Origin: Agelas oroides
Lineage: Eukaryota > Porifera > Demospongiae > Agelasida > Agelasidae
Length of the DNA stretch: 64,000 nucleotides
Assembly (NCBI GenBank): GCA_949130485.1
Contig: OX422183.1
Coordinates: 23,481,702-23,545,701 of the forward strand
Reading direction: 5' to 3'
The notes under the pieces are model-generated. The model searched no databases. It was not told the DNA's origin and saw nothing but the letters and a program-made list of their open reading frames with translations. Made by a program: the position numbers and the translations under genes. Shown piece after piece: positions 33,706-45,399 of the stretch (the stretch's first letter is position 1; each line of letters starts with the position of its first letter).

Positions 33706-33918
33706 GGCCCAGCACTGATCACGCCGAACCCGCCTCGGGTGTCGACGGAGGTATTGTATAGACTAACTTCGCATGCGTAACTTGAGAGAGGGGAACTCTG
33801 GGTGGGGAAAAAGGCTGCTATAGCTAGCTAGCGCCACTGAGAGTAGCACTGAACCTCATGGGCTTCCGCAAGGTACTTATCTATGCTGGCGACCGGAAGC
33901 AGTAGCGGATTGCGCCAC

Positions 33919-34202
33919 TAACCTGGCCGCTCTTGTTGCTGCGTCTCTCCTGGCATTGGGTTTGGCTGCGCGGCGCTGATCTCGGAATCCATTGTCGCTA
34001 ACACGTAGAACAACTTGGGGCTGAGTCGATAGAGTAATGATGGTAGCTAGTTTGCGTGCTCAGCCGATGGACAGCAAGATGCACATAGGAAAACGGCGGG
34101 ATTTTGTTGTCACGTGCTTTGGCACGTGTCCCTGCGCTGGCGGCTTGCTCTGAGCTGAGCCCCTCCCTCCGTTAACTACGTTTAACATCCTTAAACTACA
34201 TT
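33919..34202 (-). repeat. Ngaro split repeat A2
   Basis: TAACCTGG.CTCTTGTTGCTGC through ATCCTTAAACTACATT, matched at about 40469-40750 (A1) over some 270 bp with few differences. Confidence 0.85.
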
Positions 34203-34542
34203 TAATGTCGTGTTGGGATAAGGCGTTCGCATTGCTTGCACCGCTAGCTATATAGGGGTGGAGACATGCTTGGTCGGGCTGACGCTGGCTATAACTTGCT
34301 TATCGGCAATCCGATTTATATTAGCTACCTGCTTTTTATGGCTATGACAAGCTGTGTAGCGATTGGGGGCAGAGAGTGAAAGGTTCATCTTTCACCCGTC
34401 TTCCGGTCCCCCAATCGGGCCCTACCCTGCAAGTCTCCACCCAACTCTGTGGAGTGTGGTATTGTTATATATATGCATAGGATATTGTAATTATTCAAAT
34501 ACAGTACCGGTGATGCCATGTACAATTCCGATAGCTGAGTAA

Positions 34543-35289
34543 CTAAGCTTGCTTTCGCGGCGGGGTTTTGCTAAGGGTACGGGAAATAGTGGCTAAATGT
34601 TCCCTAGGCATGCGTAAGTAAGCCAGAAAGGCGGAGCTGTGCCATCTCCCCAAGGCTTTGATGGTCGAGTCTTCGATACCGCGTTCCGCTGCGGTGGTCG
34701 CGGCTCCGATGCGGAAGCTGTGTCCCGCAAAGTTTGGGCCAACCAGCCCAGCCGCCTGCAGCGCTGACCGAAGTTTTGGTATGAACCGCCCCTTTGTACA
34801 CGGAGTGATATCGCAACAGACGAAAAGCGGGCCTGGCTCTTGTCCTCGAATGGCAAGGAAGGACAGTACAGCAGCGACTGGGCAAATATCGTCCCCGGTC
34901 TTCCCGATGTAGATATCGACCCCTTTTCCTAGCTGATCTGTCTTCGAGCATTTAAGATTTACTCTGAGCAGTGAAGGGTCCTGTCGGCTGTCAACTGCAA
35001 CGTCTCCAACTGCTAGGTGTCGCTCGGGGTCAAAATTTGCGGTGGTGAGTAGAATTTCGCCCAGCCGAAAGAATCCAAAGAAGGCTAGTGTACAAATAGC
35101 CCAATTCATTATTGTATCGTGCTCTGTTGCCGACGAGCTCCAAACCGTTTTGATAACTCGCAATATCGCCGGAGTAATGGGAAGCCGTTCTGGTCTCGGA
35201 CCCTTGCCGAATGCGTGGGTTTTAGCCATGCCTACCTGTACTGCTTGCAATTTCGGCATGGAGGCGTGGTCTGGTGATGGCATGCCCAT
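34543..35289 (-). pseudogene. Ngaro tyrosine recombinase part
   Basis: The catalytic half of a tyrosine recombinase is readable: an arginine box (FFRLGEIL) and a C-terminal box (AGHSFRIGAATTAAERG ... LGRWHSSAFLAYLRMP) with the HxxR, W/H and Y residues of the family. In the Ngaro life cycle it joins a circular cDNA to the target. It belongs to the element at 33509-40750. Confidence 0.85.
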
Positions 35290-35483
35290 CGAGATTTGAC
35301 AGCGCCTGAGGGCTGACAGATAAACTTTGATTGTGGCCGGAGAGAGGCCTTGTGAGCCAAGGTATGATACATACTGGCATAAGAGATGTTGGGTTAGAGG
35401 ATAGGGGGTTGAAATGTGAAATTCAGAACAGAAATCAGAGAATCGCTTGGTAGCAGCTTGATAGGTCCTGTGGGTTGATGGCG

Positions 35484-37240
35484 CTAGACTTTGGTTAAAA
35501 TAGAATTGAACATGTCTCTCCAGGCTGCTGAGGTCCAGTCTGTCTGCATGTCCTGTAGCAGTTCCAGGAGCTTGACCGGAATTGGCGAGGGCGACTGCTC
35601 CATTGCATAGGCCTTTGAGAGAAAAGAGGAGAGCTTGTCACGTGATAGGGCATCAGCTAGTCTATTATGCACCCCCGATATATGGCTGGCTTGCATGGGA
35701 AACTCAAAAATTGCCTCAAGAAAGAAGAGTGTGCGAAGTAAGTGCATAAGCTCATCGTCATGGCTGTACCTAGAATTGATAACTGCTACCACCGACTGGT
35801 TGTCGCAGTGGCAGATGATCAGCTTCCCCTTCCAAGACCTGCCCCAGATCGCTGCTGCAATTATAATAGGAATCATTTCCTTTACGGCGATCGATTTACT
35901 TTGGAGGTTGTCATTCCATTGTAATTGGAACCATTGTGGACCAGAATATGCACCACATCCCCAGCTTCCTGAGGCATCCGATGTCACTGCATCCCCTGGA
36001 GCTTGGTCTCCTAGCATTGACATCATTGATATGCCATTCCAGGTTCGCAGGAATGTCCTCCACCATGCTAAGTCCGCTTTAAAGGATGCATTGATGCGAA
36101 TATGGTGCCACGGCTTTTTGGCTAGTTTCGCTAGCACGATCATACGCCTTAAAAATGAGTGGCCTGGTTTTATAACATTGGTTGCATGTTGGAGCTGGCC
36201 TATCAGTGAATCCAACTCATGCTTTGTACAGGACTTCTTGCCCTCCCAGCTTTGGAGCAGTGTTTCAAGTCGCTGTAGTTTCTCCTCCGGTAGCCTAATT
36301 TTACCCTTTATAGTGTCCAACTCAAATCCCAGGTACTCCAGGCAGGTTTGAGGGCCTTCACATTTTTCAGATGCCAGGGGTACCCCCAGCAACTCACACA
36401 CGCTGGTGATTATCTGGCAGTTCCGAAGACATTCGTCTGAGCCTGCTGCCCCAGCTGTAATATAATCATCTAAGTAGTGCCACAATTTTGAAACCCCATG
36501 CTGCTGTAATATCCACTCCAAAGTGTCTGCTACAGCATTGAAAATTTTTGGGGCTGATCTGAGGCCAAAGGGCAGAGCTGTGTCGACATAAATGCCACCT
36601 TTCCAACTCATACCTAGGAGGTGTCTGTCCGCTGGGTGTACCGGAATTATGCGATAGGCACTCTTTATGTCAATTTTGGCTAATAGAGTGCCTGGCCCCA
36701 TTTTATTCAGCTCTGTTACCACATCACTGATTTTGTATACTCCAGCGAGCATAGAGCTGTCGAAATTCCATCATTCACACTCAGGGTGTCTGGAGCCGAT
36801 AAGTCTACGATTAGCCTCCATGCATTTTCTTTGTGTTTCTTGGTAATTACCCCAAAGCGGCTTACATGAACTGGGGGGTTTATGTCTTGGGTCTGGAAGG
36901 GCCCTAGTACTCTGCCAGCCTTGAACTCCTCCTGGAGATAATTATCTATGACCATCGGGTGTTGAGTAGCAGAGTGCATATTCTTTTTAGCCCCTTTGAG
37001 CTCACATCTGCAGTCAAATCCTATCCGGAAGCCTTGAGTAAAGCCCCTCATGAGGTATTGTACCAAATTTTGATCAGGGTGGAGCCTTAGGCATGCTTGC
37101 CAGGCTTTCTTGTGCAGGGGGGTATTAATTGGAGCTAGGCGTGGGTCTGCTATATCCCCTTCGGGGGAGTGCTGTACCTCCAGGGCCAACAGGTCTAGGG
37201 TGTACCAGTAGGTATACGACCCTGTGCAATAAAGGAGCAT
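35484..37240 (-). pseudogene. Ngaro reverse transcriptase and RNase H part
   Basis: RT landmarks: VHVSRFGVITKKHKENAWRL, LAKIDIKSAYRIIPVHP, LPFGLRSAPKIFNAVAD and the catalytic HYLDDYITAG. RNase H follows with VTSDASGSWGCGAYSG, HCDNQSVV and HNRLADALSRD. This is the RT/RH type of DIRS-superfamily elements. Part of the fossil at 33509-40750. Confidence 0.88.
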
Positions 37241-37489
37241 AAAGTACTAATGGTCTACATGCACATGCTGGCCTGCTCACACCCCAACCCTTGATGGGCT
37301 GAGGTGGATAAATTGGCCTGATTATCCTAGACCAAGTTATTATGTAAACACTTTGATTTTGATGATCAATGGAATGCAGGTTGTATAATAGATCCTGCTG
37401 AATTGCTACTTTATGTTACCAGAGGAGTGGTTTCTACGTATATAGATGTTTTTTTTTTTTTATACTAGATATTGTTACTGACCAGCTAA

Positions 37490-38630
37490 ATGCTTAGTCT
37501 GGAGCTTGGGTGGTTTGGCATAGTTGCAGCTTAGTATCTTCTGCCTTTGGCTGGAGGAGATGGACCCTGGCCCCGGAAGGGTCGTTTAATTCCCTTTGGA
37601 TGCTGAGACAGGCGGCACATGGAGGCGGGATGAGATCCCCCACATGTGCGGCAGCAGTGGGCAAATTTGCAAGGGTCATAGTTGCACCTTGGCCCCTCTG
37701 ATGCATTGTACAGCCTACATGTAATTGGCTGCCATTGGTTGTGTGAAGGTCCTGGGCGACCTGGTGAGTTTGCCACATAGGAAGGAGGCTGTAGAGATCT
37801 TTGTATATTTTAGGATTGTGCCCCAGGTCTGTACGGGGACATTGCCCACTGTGATGTGGGAGCTGGTAAGGGTGTTGCCCACTGTGGAGCTAGTGAGGAA
37901 AGCAGATTGTCCCTAGTGTGTGGGCAGTGTGCTGCCAAGTGATTCTCACTTAGGCAGTGCATGCACAATGGAGGCCTCCCTGAGCCACTGAGCCACATTG
38001 CTGATAGGTTTAGGTCTATGACTGCCCAGTTTAGATTTTTGGTATAAGCAGCTTTTCGCCTGTAGGCCATGTCATAGGCCACCCATTCTAGGCCCTAGCT
38101 CTTCTTGTATGCGCGCACGATGTGGCTCTGGTAGGCCAGGAAGTGCTGTATGTACTGTGGGTACTGCTCAGAAAGCACTGCCATCATCGCATTAAAACAC
38201 TGGACCCACACCAGAATATCAGTTATGGGCTCCTTGCGTTTCTTAAAAATCGATGCAATGCTTTTGTCTGTAGCGTCCTCAAACAGCCAGGCCTCAGGCT
38301 GCAAATCGGCCATGTCCACAAACTCTAGGTTTAAAATTCGTTTTCGCAGTGGTTCAGGGAGTGGGCAGAGGGCATCTCCCATGAATGAGCTCCCTGGCAT
38401 AGCTGTTGAGTGCTGCTGGCTTACTGAGAGGGTGGGGGTAGGCTGAGTTGCAATGCTTGAGGTACCTTGAGTAGAGTTGAGAGTGCTAGATAGAGTGTGT
38501 ATTGGTGCCGATAGCATAGTGATGGGTGTCCTCTCCATTGATACTATTGGTGGGGGAAGCGGATTTGCTGATGGGATAATAGGCACTGTTGACAAGGCTT
38601 CTGGTGCTGGAATTAATCCCATTCTGATGA
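37490..38630 (-). pseudogene. Ngaro gag-like part
   Basis: A Ser/Thr/Pro-rich N-terminal stretch, a conserved block (YIQHFLAYQSHIVRAYKKS) and a cysteine-rich finger (CRLYN, CNYDPCKFAHCCRTCG) are recognisable, in the order seen in DIRS/Ngaro first ORFs. Broken. Confidence 0.65.
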
Positions 38631-39159
38631 CAGCATTTTCTGTTGGCAGATGGGAAGCATGAGACTCACATGCATGCTGTTGATTGCCCAGGGGCTAATT
38701 AGCAAGGTAAAACAGGAGGGGGGGGGGGGGGGACTCTCCTTGCTTTACCCATTAATAACCTGGCATGGCTGTTAAGTGGCAGGCTGCTATGTAGTTTGCA
38801 AATGGCATGAAATGCGGCTACATTTAAATTTGGTTCCTGGTTGGCAGCAGGAGGTAGGTATGAGGTGATTGAACGGCAGGCCATGTCTTACATAGTTAAA
38901 ACACGGAGTCTGCTCAGTGGCCTGTGTGGCTACGTGTGCGTGGTAGTGGTATAGCCAGGTGCTAAATGGGTTCCTTGGTGGTGGTGAATGGGGGAGGAGG
39001 GGCTATGTTACTGAGACAGGAAATTGGGAATGGCCGTTCTCTATATATGGACTTTGCGGGTGTGTGATAACAGCAGTACTTGGCCTAAGCCTGGCCTCCA
39101 GCAATTGCTGATCTGGCTTCCTACTTGACATTTATGGTTGGTATGTAAACAGTTGGTTC

Positions 39160-39206
39160 TGTTGTTGTTGTTGTTGTTCTTGGAGGGGGGGGGGGGGGGG
39201 GGGGGG
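39160..39206. repeat. (TTG)n followed by a G homopolymer
   Basis: About six TTG units, then TCTTGGA and more than 20 G. A second long G run is at about 38711-38731. Both lie in the leader of the Ngaro element. Confidence 0.9.
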
Positions 39207-39894
39207 TCTGGTTGACCTGAAGTTGCAGGTGGCATGCACGTGGCTGTGAGCAGTGGCCCACTGCTTAAGAATATATGACATGCTAACAGACACCTGTGCA
39301 AACAAGGCAGGCATGTAACTATAACATTGGCAGATAGCCTGTAGTGCTTTCACTGGCATGTGGTGCACCATATTAGCCAACTGTAGAGATAGCACAGAAA
39401 CTGAAACTATGAGGCTGCATCATTGGGCTATGCAGTTGGCCACTGGCATGTGGCTATGAAGCTGCCAGTGGATGTAGTTGCCAAGTAGTGTATCTTTTTA
39501 GTTTGTGAATGGTATTTAGCTGTGATTGTTAAGGCTATTGAGGTTGCATGACGCTATGAGATTGGTGAGTGACCCATGGCTCTGAGGTTGGCAATTGGCG
39601 TGTAGCTATGCGATTGGTAAGTGGCATGTGGCTGTGAGATTGGCAAGTGACATGCAGCCAAGAAATGGCCGGTGGCAAGTTGCTCCGGCTTTGGCGGTCA
39701 ATGGCATGTATAAATACATGTGGCCCTGTGGTATGCTGCTATGTGGTAGGCAAGTAGACTCTGTTAGATTAGCAGATAGCTTTGCAAGCGTGGTACATGC
39801 AGTTGGCAGGTAGTATCCATTTATGTGTAGACGTGCATGTGGGAGGGCTGCCATGCGGCTATTTGGCCCAAGGCTTGTTGCCATCGGTTTTGCA

Positions 39895-40335
39895 ACTGGC
39901 ATGCCGCTGCGGCAGGCAAGTGGCATGCAGCTGAGGCAGGCCAGTGGCATGCACGTACCATGCGGCAGAGGCAGGCAGGTGGCATGCAGCTGGCATGCGG
40001 CTGGGGGAGGCAAGTATCATATGGCTGAGACAGGCAAGTGGCATGCGGCAGAGACAGGCAAGTGGCATGTGGCAGCGGCAGGCAGGTGGCATGTGGCTGG
40101 GGGAGGCAAGTATCATACGGCTGAGACAGGCAAGTGGCGTACGGCAGGTCAGCGGAATGCAACTGAGGCAGGCAAAGAGCATGCAGCTGGGGCTGGCAAG
40201 TAGCATACAGCAGAGGCAGGCAGGTGGCATGTAGCTGAGGCAGGCATGTAGCAGAGACAGGCATGTAGCAGAGGCAGGCATGTAGCATGCGGCTGAGACA
40301 GGCAAGTGGTATGCGGCAGAGGCAGGCAAGTGGCA
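39895..40335. repeat. Minisatellite, unit about 20 bp, in the Ngaro leader
   Basis: Variants of GGCAGGCAAGTGGCATGCGG with GCTGAGACA or GCAGAGACA repeat some 20 times. Weaker relatives (TGGCATGTGGCTGTGAGATT) extend left to about 39360. Both strands are open by chance (repeated ATCLPQPH-like peptides), but there is no sign of coding selection. Confidence 0.85.
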
Positions 40336-40750
40336 CGTGGCTGAATCATCTCTTGTTGGTAATGGGAAGTTAGCTAGCATATGCCTAGCAAGGGTTTATC
40401 TGCTGGCTTGGGGGCGGAATGTGAATTTAGTTGATTTGCATGCGGCGGGCTGTACCTAGTAGTTGCAACTAACCTGACTCTTGTTGCTGCGTCTCTCCTG
40501 GCATTGGGTTTGGCTGCGCGGTGCTGATCTCGGAAGCCATTGTTGCTAGCACGTAGAACAACTTGGGGCCGAGTCGATAGAGTAATGATGGTAGCTAGTT
40601 TGCGTGCTCAGCCGATGGACAGCAAGATGCACATAGGAAAACGGCGGGATTTCGTTGTCACGTGCTTTGGCACGTGTCCCTGCGCTGGCGGCTTGCTCTG
40701 AGCTGAGCCCCTCCCTCCGTTAACTACGTTTAACATCCTTAAACTACATT

Positions 40751-41130
40751 GGGCAGTAACAGTGCCATAATTTGTGTAAATTGTGTGTAACTAGGCTGGA
40801 ATAGTTTACCTAAGTACCTCACCACAGCTAACTAAGCGGTTTTCTACTTGTTTGAAGCCATTATCGTAGCTTCTTGCGACTGGAAACTGCACCGATTACT
40901 TGACATATTGAGGCGATTTTCAAAGGTAACACTTCCATCATAAGTGAAAACTGGACGCCGTTTGCATCCTCAGTTGAAGAGAAAACTTCGTGTTTGGCAG
41001 CCATTGTCAAAACCCACGATCACTCACAAACTAGTACCGGCTGAATAGTGATGTAAGTGGAAAGGTGTAGCCTAGACTTATTAGCAGTAAACAGTCAGGG
41101 TTTATCCCAAAGTCACACTAAGCTACGTGC
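40751..41130. mobile_element. piggyBac-type MITE, copy b, right piece
   Basis: GGGCAGTAACAGTG, AACTAGGCTGGAATAGTTTA, CTTGTTTGAAGCCATTATCG and GTGTTTGGCAGCCATTG follow the same order as in copies a and c. The right end of this copy is not clear; homology fades near 41130, just before the 41245 MITE. Confidence 0.65.
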
Positions 41131-41244
41131 AGTAAGCGAGACTTGGTTACTTTGTCGCAAAATTGTGACAACCGCACTTAGCGCATGCCTGCGTGTGTTA
41201 CAAATACGTGACATCCACAGTACAAGGGATAAACACACATGATT

Positions 41245-41829
41245 GGGGCGAGCCTGAGCGAGCCCCACACTAGCGTGACTGCATTGCGCACGCGTGTGTG
41301 TATGTATGCTTGTTTGTTTGGACCGACCACTTACCGTAATTTTAAATGAGCGCATTCAAATATTTCACGAAGATCGACATGAATTGAATGATTGAAGCAT
41401 GTGAGGCCAGTGGACGGCTACTGTCAGAGTGCAGTATCGGGGACCGGAGCGAAGATGACTGAAGTTGAAGCAAGCGTGGCACTGGTTTGTGCTTCTACCG
41501 ACGACGGCAGGCCGCTCACAGGCTGTGAAAATTTAATATGGACAGTAGTTGACTGGGTCGCGGGCCATGCATAAACGGCACTCATAAACGCCAGAAATAT
41601 AATGATTTCGGTGTAAAGCTTAGTCCATGCATGTGTAGCCACGTTAGCTGCCCTGGCTGGAGAAATGGCTGGCTGTGATAATTGTACTTATCTCTGGTGA
41701 GGACTTAGCTTCCTACCCATATGCGTTACTTAAGTTAAATTTGGCTTAAACAGTTGACAGTGACAAATCCTGCTGTGTGCCATGACAAAGTAGTAAATCG
41801 GCGGTTTGTTGCTTGCTCAGGCTCACCCC
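41245..41829. mobile_element. MITE with GGGGCGAGCCTGAGCGAGCC ends, copy 2
   Basis: Same ends and interior as 4911-5458: GGGGCGAGCCTGAGCGAGCC ... GCTTGCTCAGGCTCACCCC. ATGAT sequences flank both sides but a target duplication is not clear. Confidence 0.7.
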
Positions 41830-42142
41830 ATGATGATGAATCATCTCACTAGTAAAATAATTACTTATTGTGTAAGCCATATTGTACGTCATAGAGATTT
41901 ATTTTTGCCACTTCCATGATAACCTTTTATGGTAGGGCCACACATTATTTCCTGTTTCTGGTCAGCCTGGGAGCCATTTTTACTGAGTAACCTAATGACT
42001 TATCAAGTATTCAGCATGCAACCAAAGTGTTTACAGAGCCTGCACTCAAATAGCTTCATTATCCTGACTAGGCTGCATATACAGTGTTTTGCTGAATCTT
42101 TGCAATGCCCAAGTGCAAAGTGTTGAAGTTCCACAGCTGTGT

Positions 42143-42864
42143 TCCTTTAAACCCCATGTTTTAAACGGCGGGCGTCATTTGGAAATACCAAATTATTGCT
42201 GACTCATCACGTATAGCCAAGTGGTCCGATAATAAAAGCTTTGCACCTTGAAGTTACGTGACTAGAAGTGGACTACACCAGCAAGAGATGATTCGATATG
42301 ATACTGAGTATCTGCATGGTATATCGATACGATACGATACCACACGATACTAGCTCTTCCCTTCCCCTTCCCAAGGAAATTGAAATCAGTGCACAGTGCC
42401 AAAAAGAAATTGATAGTACAACAGGTACTCTAGGTTCTTGAATCATGTCCACATTCTTGGGTTTGATGTTATTTCTTCTAGCTCCAAACAACGCTCCGTG
42501 TTTGCACTTTCGTCACCATGTTGCTACCTCGTCCTGCCTAAATGCATCATGTGAGCTAAATTAAGTATCGTATCGAACTCGCCTGTGTTGAAACAAGCAA
42601 GTTTGAGAGACACTCTGTATCTAATACACCGTGAGACACTGGTAAGCGCTTATAACTCAGATCTATAGATATGGGAAGCCCCCCAACAGAAGTACTAGCT
42701 CATGACCAAAGTTTATCTAACTGCCAGAGTGGCTGCACCATCTTGTTCCTATGTAAACAGAGCGTATAACACTACCCTGTAGCTATGACGGTGTATAGAC
42801 CTCTAGGGTAATCTAACTACACTAAAATTTATGACGTGTACAGACGTCTACGGGATATAAAGGG
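42143..42864. mobile_element. piggyBac-type MITE, second family, long copy
   Basis: Begins CCTTTAAACCCC and ends ATATAAAGGG before TTAA (42865-42868). It shares GGCGGGCGTCATTTGG, ACCAAATTATTGCTGACT and CATGACCAAA.TTTATCTAAC with 51156-51512. The left TTAA is degraded. Confidence 0.65.
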
Positions 42865-43510
42865 TTAAGCAGCTGTGAACAGGATATTACTTCCAATGTA
42901 GGCACATAATTAGATAAAGAGTGAGTCACGTTATATAACCATAGCCTCAGTGGGGTGTGTATGGAAAACACAGAACACAAGAACAGCCGGAACAGCTGGA
43001 ACAAGCGGAAATTAGGAGCTTAAAAGGGGAAAAAAAATTTGGGTGCATGCGCATTCAAGGACTGTAAGTACAGCACTAGCTTCGTAGCCCCAAATATGTA
43101 TATGGGTATGTGGTGAGTGCACCAGGCGATTTGTACAGAATGAACAACTGCAATTCTCCAAGCTATGACCAACAGAATTGTTGGTGGTAGACAGTTATGC
43201 AAACAGTCTTAGAATGGCTATGGACAAGCTAGTTGCAAGCCTGGAGATCTGCTACAAATTATTGGAATTTTATTTCACTCTGCGAAAGGAAAGCTGTATT
43301 GATGACAGATCTGTGGGTCACCTGGTTGAGTTACATTTGTACTTTTAAATTGTAGCACACCTATGAGGCTAGGCTATACATCTGCTTTGAGTTGGAGTGA
43401 CCACACCCCATTAATTGACTCAGCACATACGTGGAGAAACCAGTAGCTTGCGAAAATAGTTGGTCCGGTTTTCTCTTAGTAGTGTGAATTTATGTGAGTA
43501 CAGTTTATTT

Positions 43511-44978
43511 GGCTGTACTGGACTGGACTACTGGAATGGACTACTGGACTGATCCTTTTGCACTAAAAATCAATTATAAAATCAAAATCCAATTACCTGT
43601 AGAACTGCATTCTGTCAGGAATGGTACATAGCTGGCTGCATGGACTCATTTAGATTGAGCAACTAGTAAAAGGATGATGTAATGCTGTTTCCTCCGAAGT
43701 GTTAAAAGAAGCAGTAGCCTAGGTTCTAGCATGGATAGTAGAGTAGTAGGACACAACTCTGGTCTGATTCTAGGAATCAAAGATCACATTTGCAGTGATA
43801 CAGTCTGTCCTGAAGCTGCCTACATGCTCATCACTCAATGTATTGTGAATGTATTGTGAAGCATACTTAGCTATGGCACCTACCAGCAGTGATCGAGCAT
43901 GATCACTCTCCTAGCTCAAGCAGGAGCTGTGCTACTGTCTCAAGTAAGACTCTAGTCCATACCTACAGTGCAAATGCTAAACTCACTTCAGTCTGCATCA
44001 CAGTTTGTCGCCTATCTACATACTCAATGAATGAAAGGCACTGAAGTGCCAAACCCTCGGCGCAGCAGACTCTCTCATGCTTGCCATACGCATTCTGTTT
44101 TGTTCCTGCCTATGCACAGTTTGCTCAAAGGTTTCAGACTCTCTCATGCTTGCTTTGTGCATTCTGTTTTGTTCCTGCCTATACAAAGTTCGCTCACGAG
44201 TTTCTGACGCTCTTTCACAGACCTTGTGCAACTTATCTTTAGCTTTCCAAGCTGATTTCACACTATCTGATTCTACTGATCTCATACGTTTCATAGCTTT
44301 CTCTCGCAAACAGTACACTCTGCTTTTCGTTTGGATCGAAAGACATGATCACAGTGTTCACATGTCTTCCGTCTTACAGGTACAGCAGCTTTACACTGCA
44401 GGCATACCTTTGTTGGAGGCATACTTACTGCCAATGGCCAATAATCGAACTCGCAAAGAACGTCTCTCCCAAGAACAAAATCGCCGCTAGCCACATGGTC
44501 CAGATTCATACGCATGCGCGTTTTCTGCAGAGTAAAAAATGGCCGACTTATCATGTAGGCCTAGCCGTACCAACAGGAAACGCTCTAGCTTTGCAACGAA
44601 GCATTTTCAGAGAAAATCGCTTAAAAATTTCGACCTTCATCCGCCGCTGAGAAGGTTAGTATCGTTTGTGGCACGAATAATCACGTATAAAGTGAGATGT
44701 TGAGTAACAGACACACAGACCTACAGACAGACACACAGACACACAGACCAAGTACCGTAACCCTCGCTGCGCATGCGCGCCGAGGGTTAACAAACCCAAG
44801 AAATGACAAGAGAAACACACTAGGCTGCAGTCTCCTGCCATCTATGCTTAACTAGGCTGGCAGGAGGTCATGTATAATCAGAGAAAATCTCATTAGAGGG
44901 CATGAAAATGATTTTTAGTGCAAAAAGGTCAGTCCAGTAGTCCATTCCAGTAGTCCAGTCCAGTGATTATTGACAGCC
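43511..44978. mobile_element. GGCTGT...ACTGGACTGG MULE-like element with ORFs, 1468 bp
   Basis: Exact 9-bp duplication AGTTTATTT (43502-43510, 44979-44987). The left end is GGCTGTACTGGACTGG; the right end inverted is GGCTGTCAATAATCACTGGA. Same family as 25469 and 47215. It carries a minus-strand coding block at 44016-44554. Confidence 0.88.
44016..44554 (-). pseudogene. Cys/His finger plus ~20-aa repeat protein, frame-slipped
   Basis: From an ATG at about 44422 (MPPTKVCLQCKAAV) a putative treble-clef finger follows (CLQCKAAVPVRRKTCEHCDH). After a frame slip near 44300 the frame continues in REKAMKRMRSVE, then repeats of about 20 residues: RASETRERTLYRQEQNRMHK, RESETFEQTVHRQEQNRMRM. Such RxSETxEQxxxRQxxNR repeats are known to me from N-terminal parts of sponge and cnidarian Helitron/PIF1-like helicase proteins. 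This may be a captured fragment of one. It lies wholly inside the MULE-like element 43511-44978. Confidence 0.55.
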
Positions 44979-45399
44979 AGTTTATTTCATATACCAACTC
45001 TGATTATACAAAGTGATCAAAACCTGAGACAGCATTGAGTATAGTTGAGTGATAAAGACATGGCACAATGGCAAGATGCAAGTCACCAGTAGAAGATGCA
45101 GAACATGGCGGTCACCTCTGGTGACCTAGCTTTTGATCTTAATTTCACACCATGATGCTGCATTCCAGTCAAATGAGATGATTGATCACAGAATCAGACG
45201 CGATGAAAGAGGGTGTGCTACTGGCCAACCTATGCTTCTTTTGGATGGGTATATTTTTACAGCTCGGTTCTGTTTTCATGCATTCATGGGCACTCCACCC
45301 TTTTGCCCTGCACCTTTAGGGATTCCTACCATTGAAAGGTTAAGTTTGGTGGGCATTTCCGCTTGATGAGCCACTGCAAGAACTGATTAAGCTTCCCAC

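Larger units (their letters stand above)
33509..40750 (-). mobile_element. Ngaro-type (DIRS superfamily) retroelement, structurally complete fossil
   Basis: Split direct repeats in the order expected for Ngaro on the minus strand: A1 (about 40750-40469), coding region, B1 (34397-34203), A2 (34202-33919), spacer, B2 (33705-33509). A1/A2 and B1/B2 are nearly the same, so the insertion looks fairly young. Coding parts: a gag-like region with a Cys-rich finger (about 38630-37490), reverse transcriptase plus RNase H (about 37240-35484, YLDD box), and a tyrosine recombinase (about 35290-34543). The element looks whole in outline, but the coding region is broken in roughly four places. It sits in a piggyBac-type MITE without a target duplication, as expected for recombinase-mediated integration. 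Confidence 0.9.

Noticed and set aside
39160-40340. CRISPR-like or satellite array
   Set aside because: Units are contiguous and variable with no spacers, inside an animal retroelement.
39606-40380. Long open frames on both strands with Cys/His/Leu/Pro repeats
   Set aside because: They are the by-product of a 20-bp minisatellite without stops; the peptide simply follows the repeat on either strand.
42280-42360. GATAC-rich stretch as a regulatory array
   Set aside because: Short degenerate simple repeat inside a MITE; nothing supports a regulatory role.
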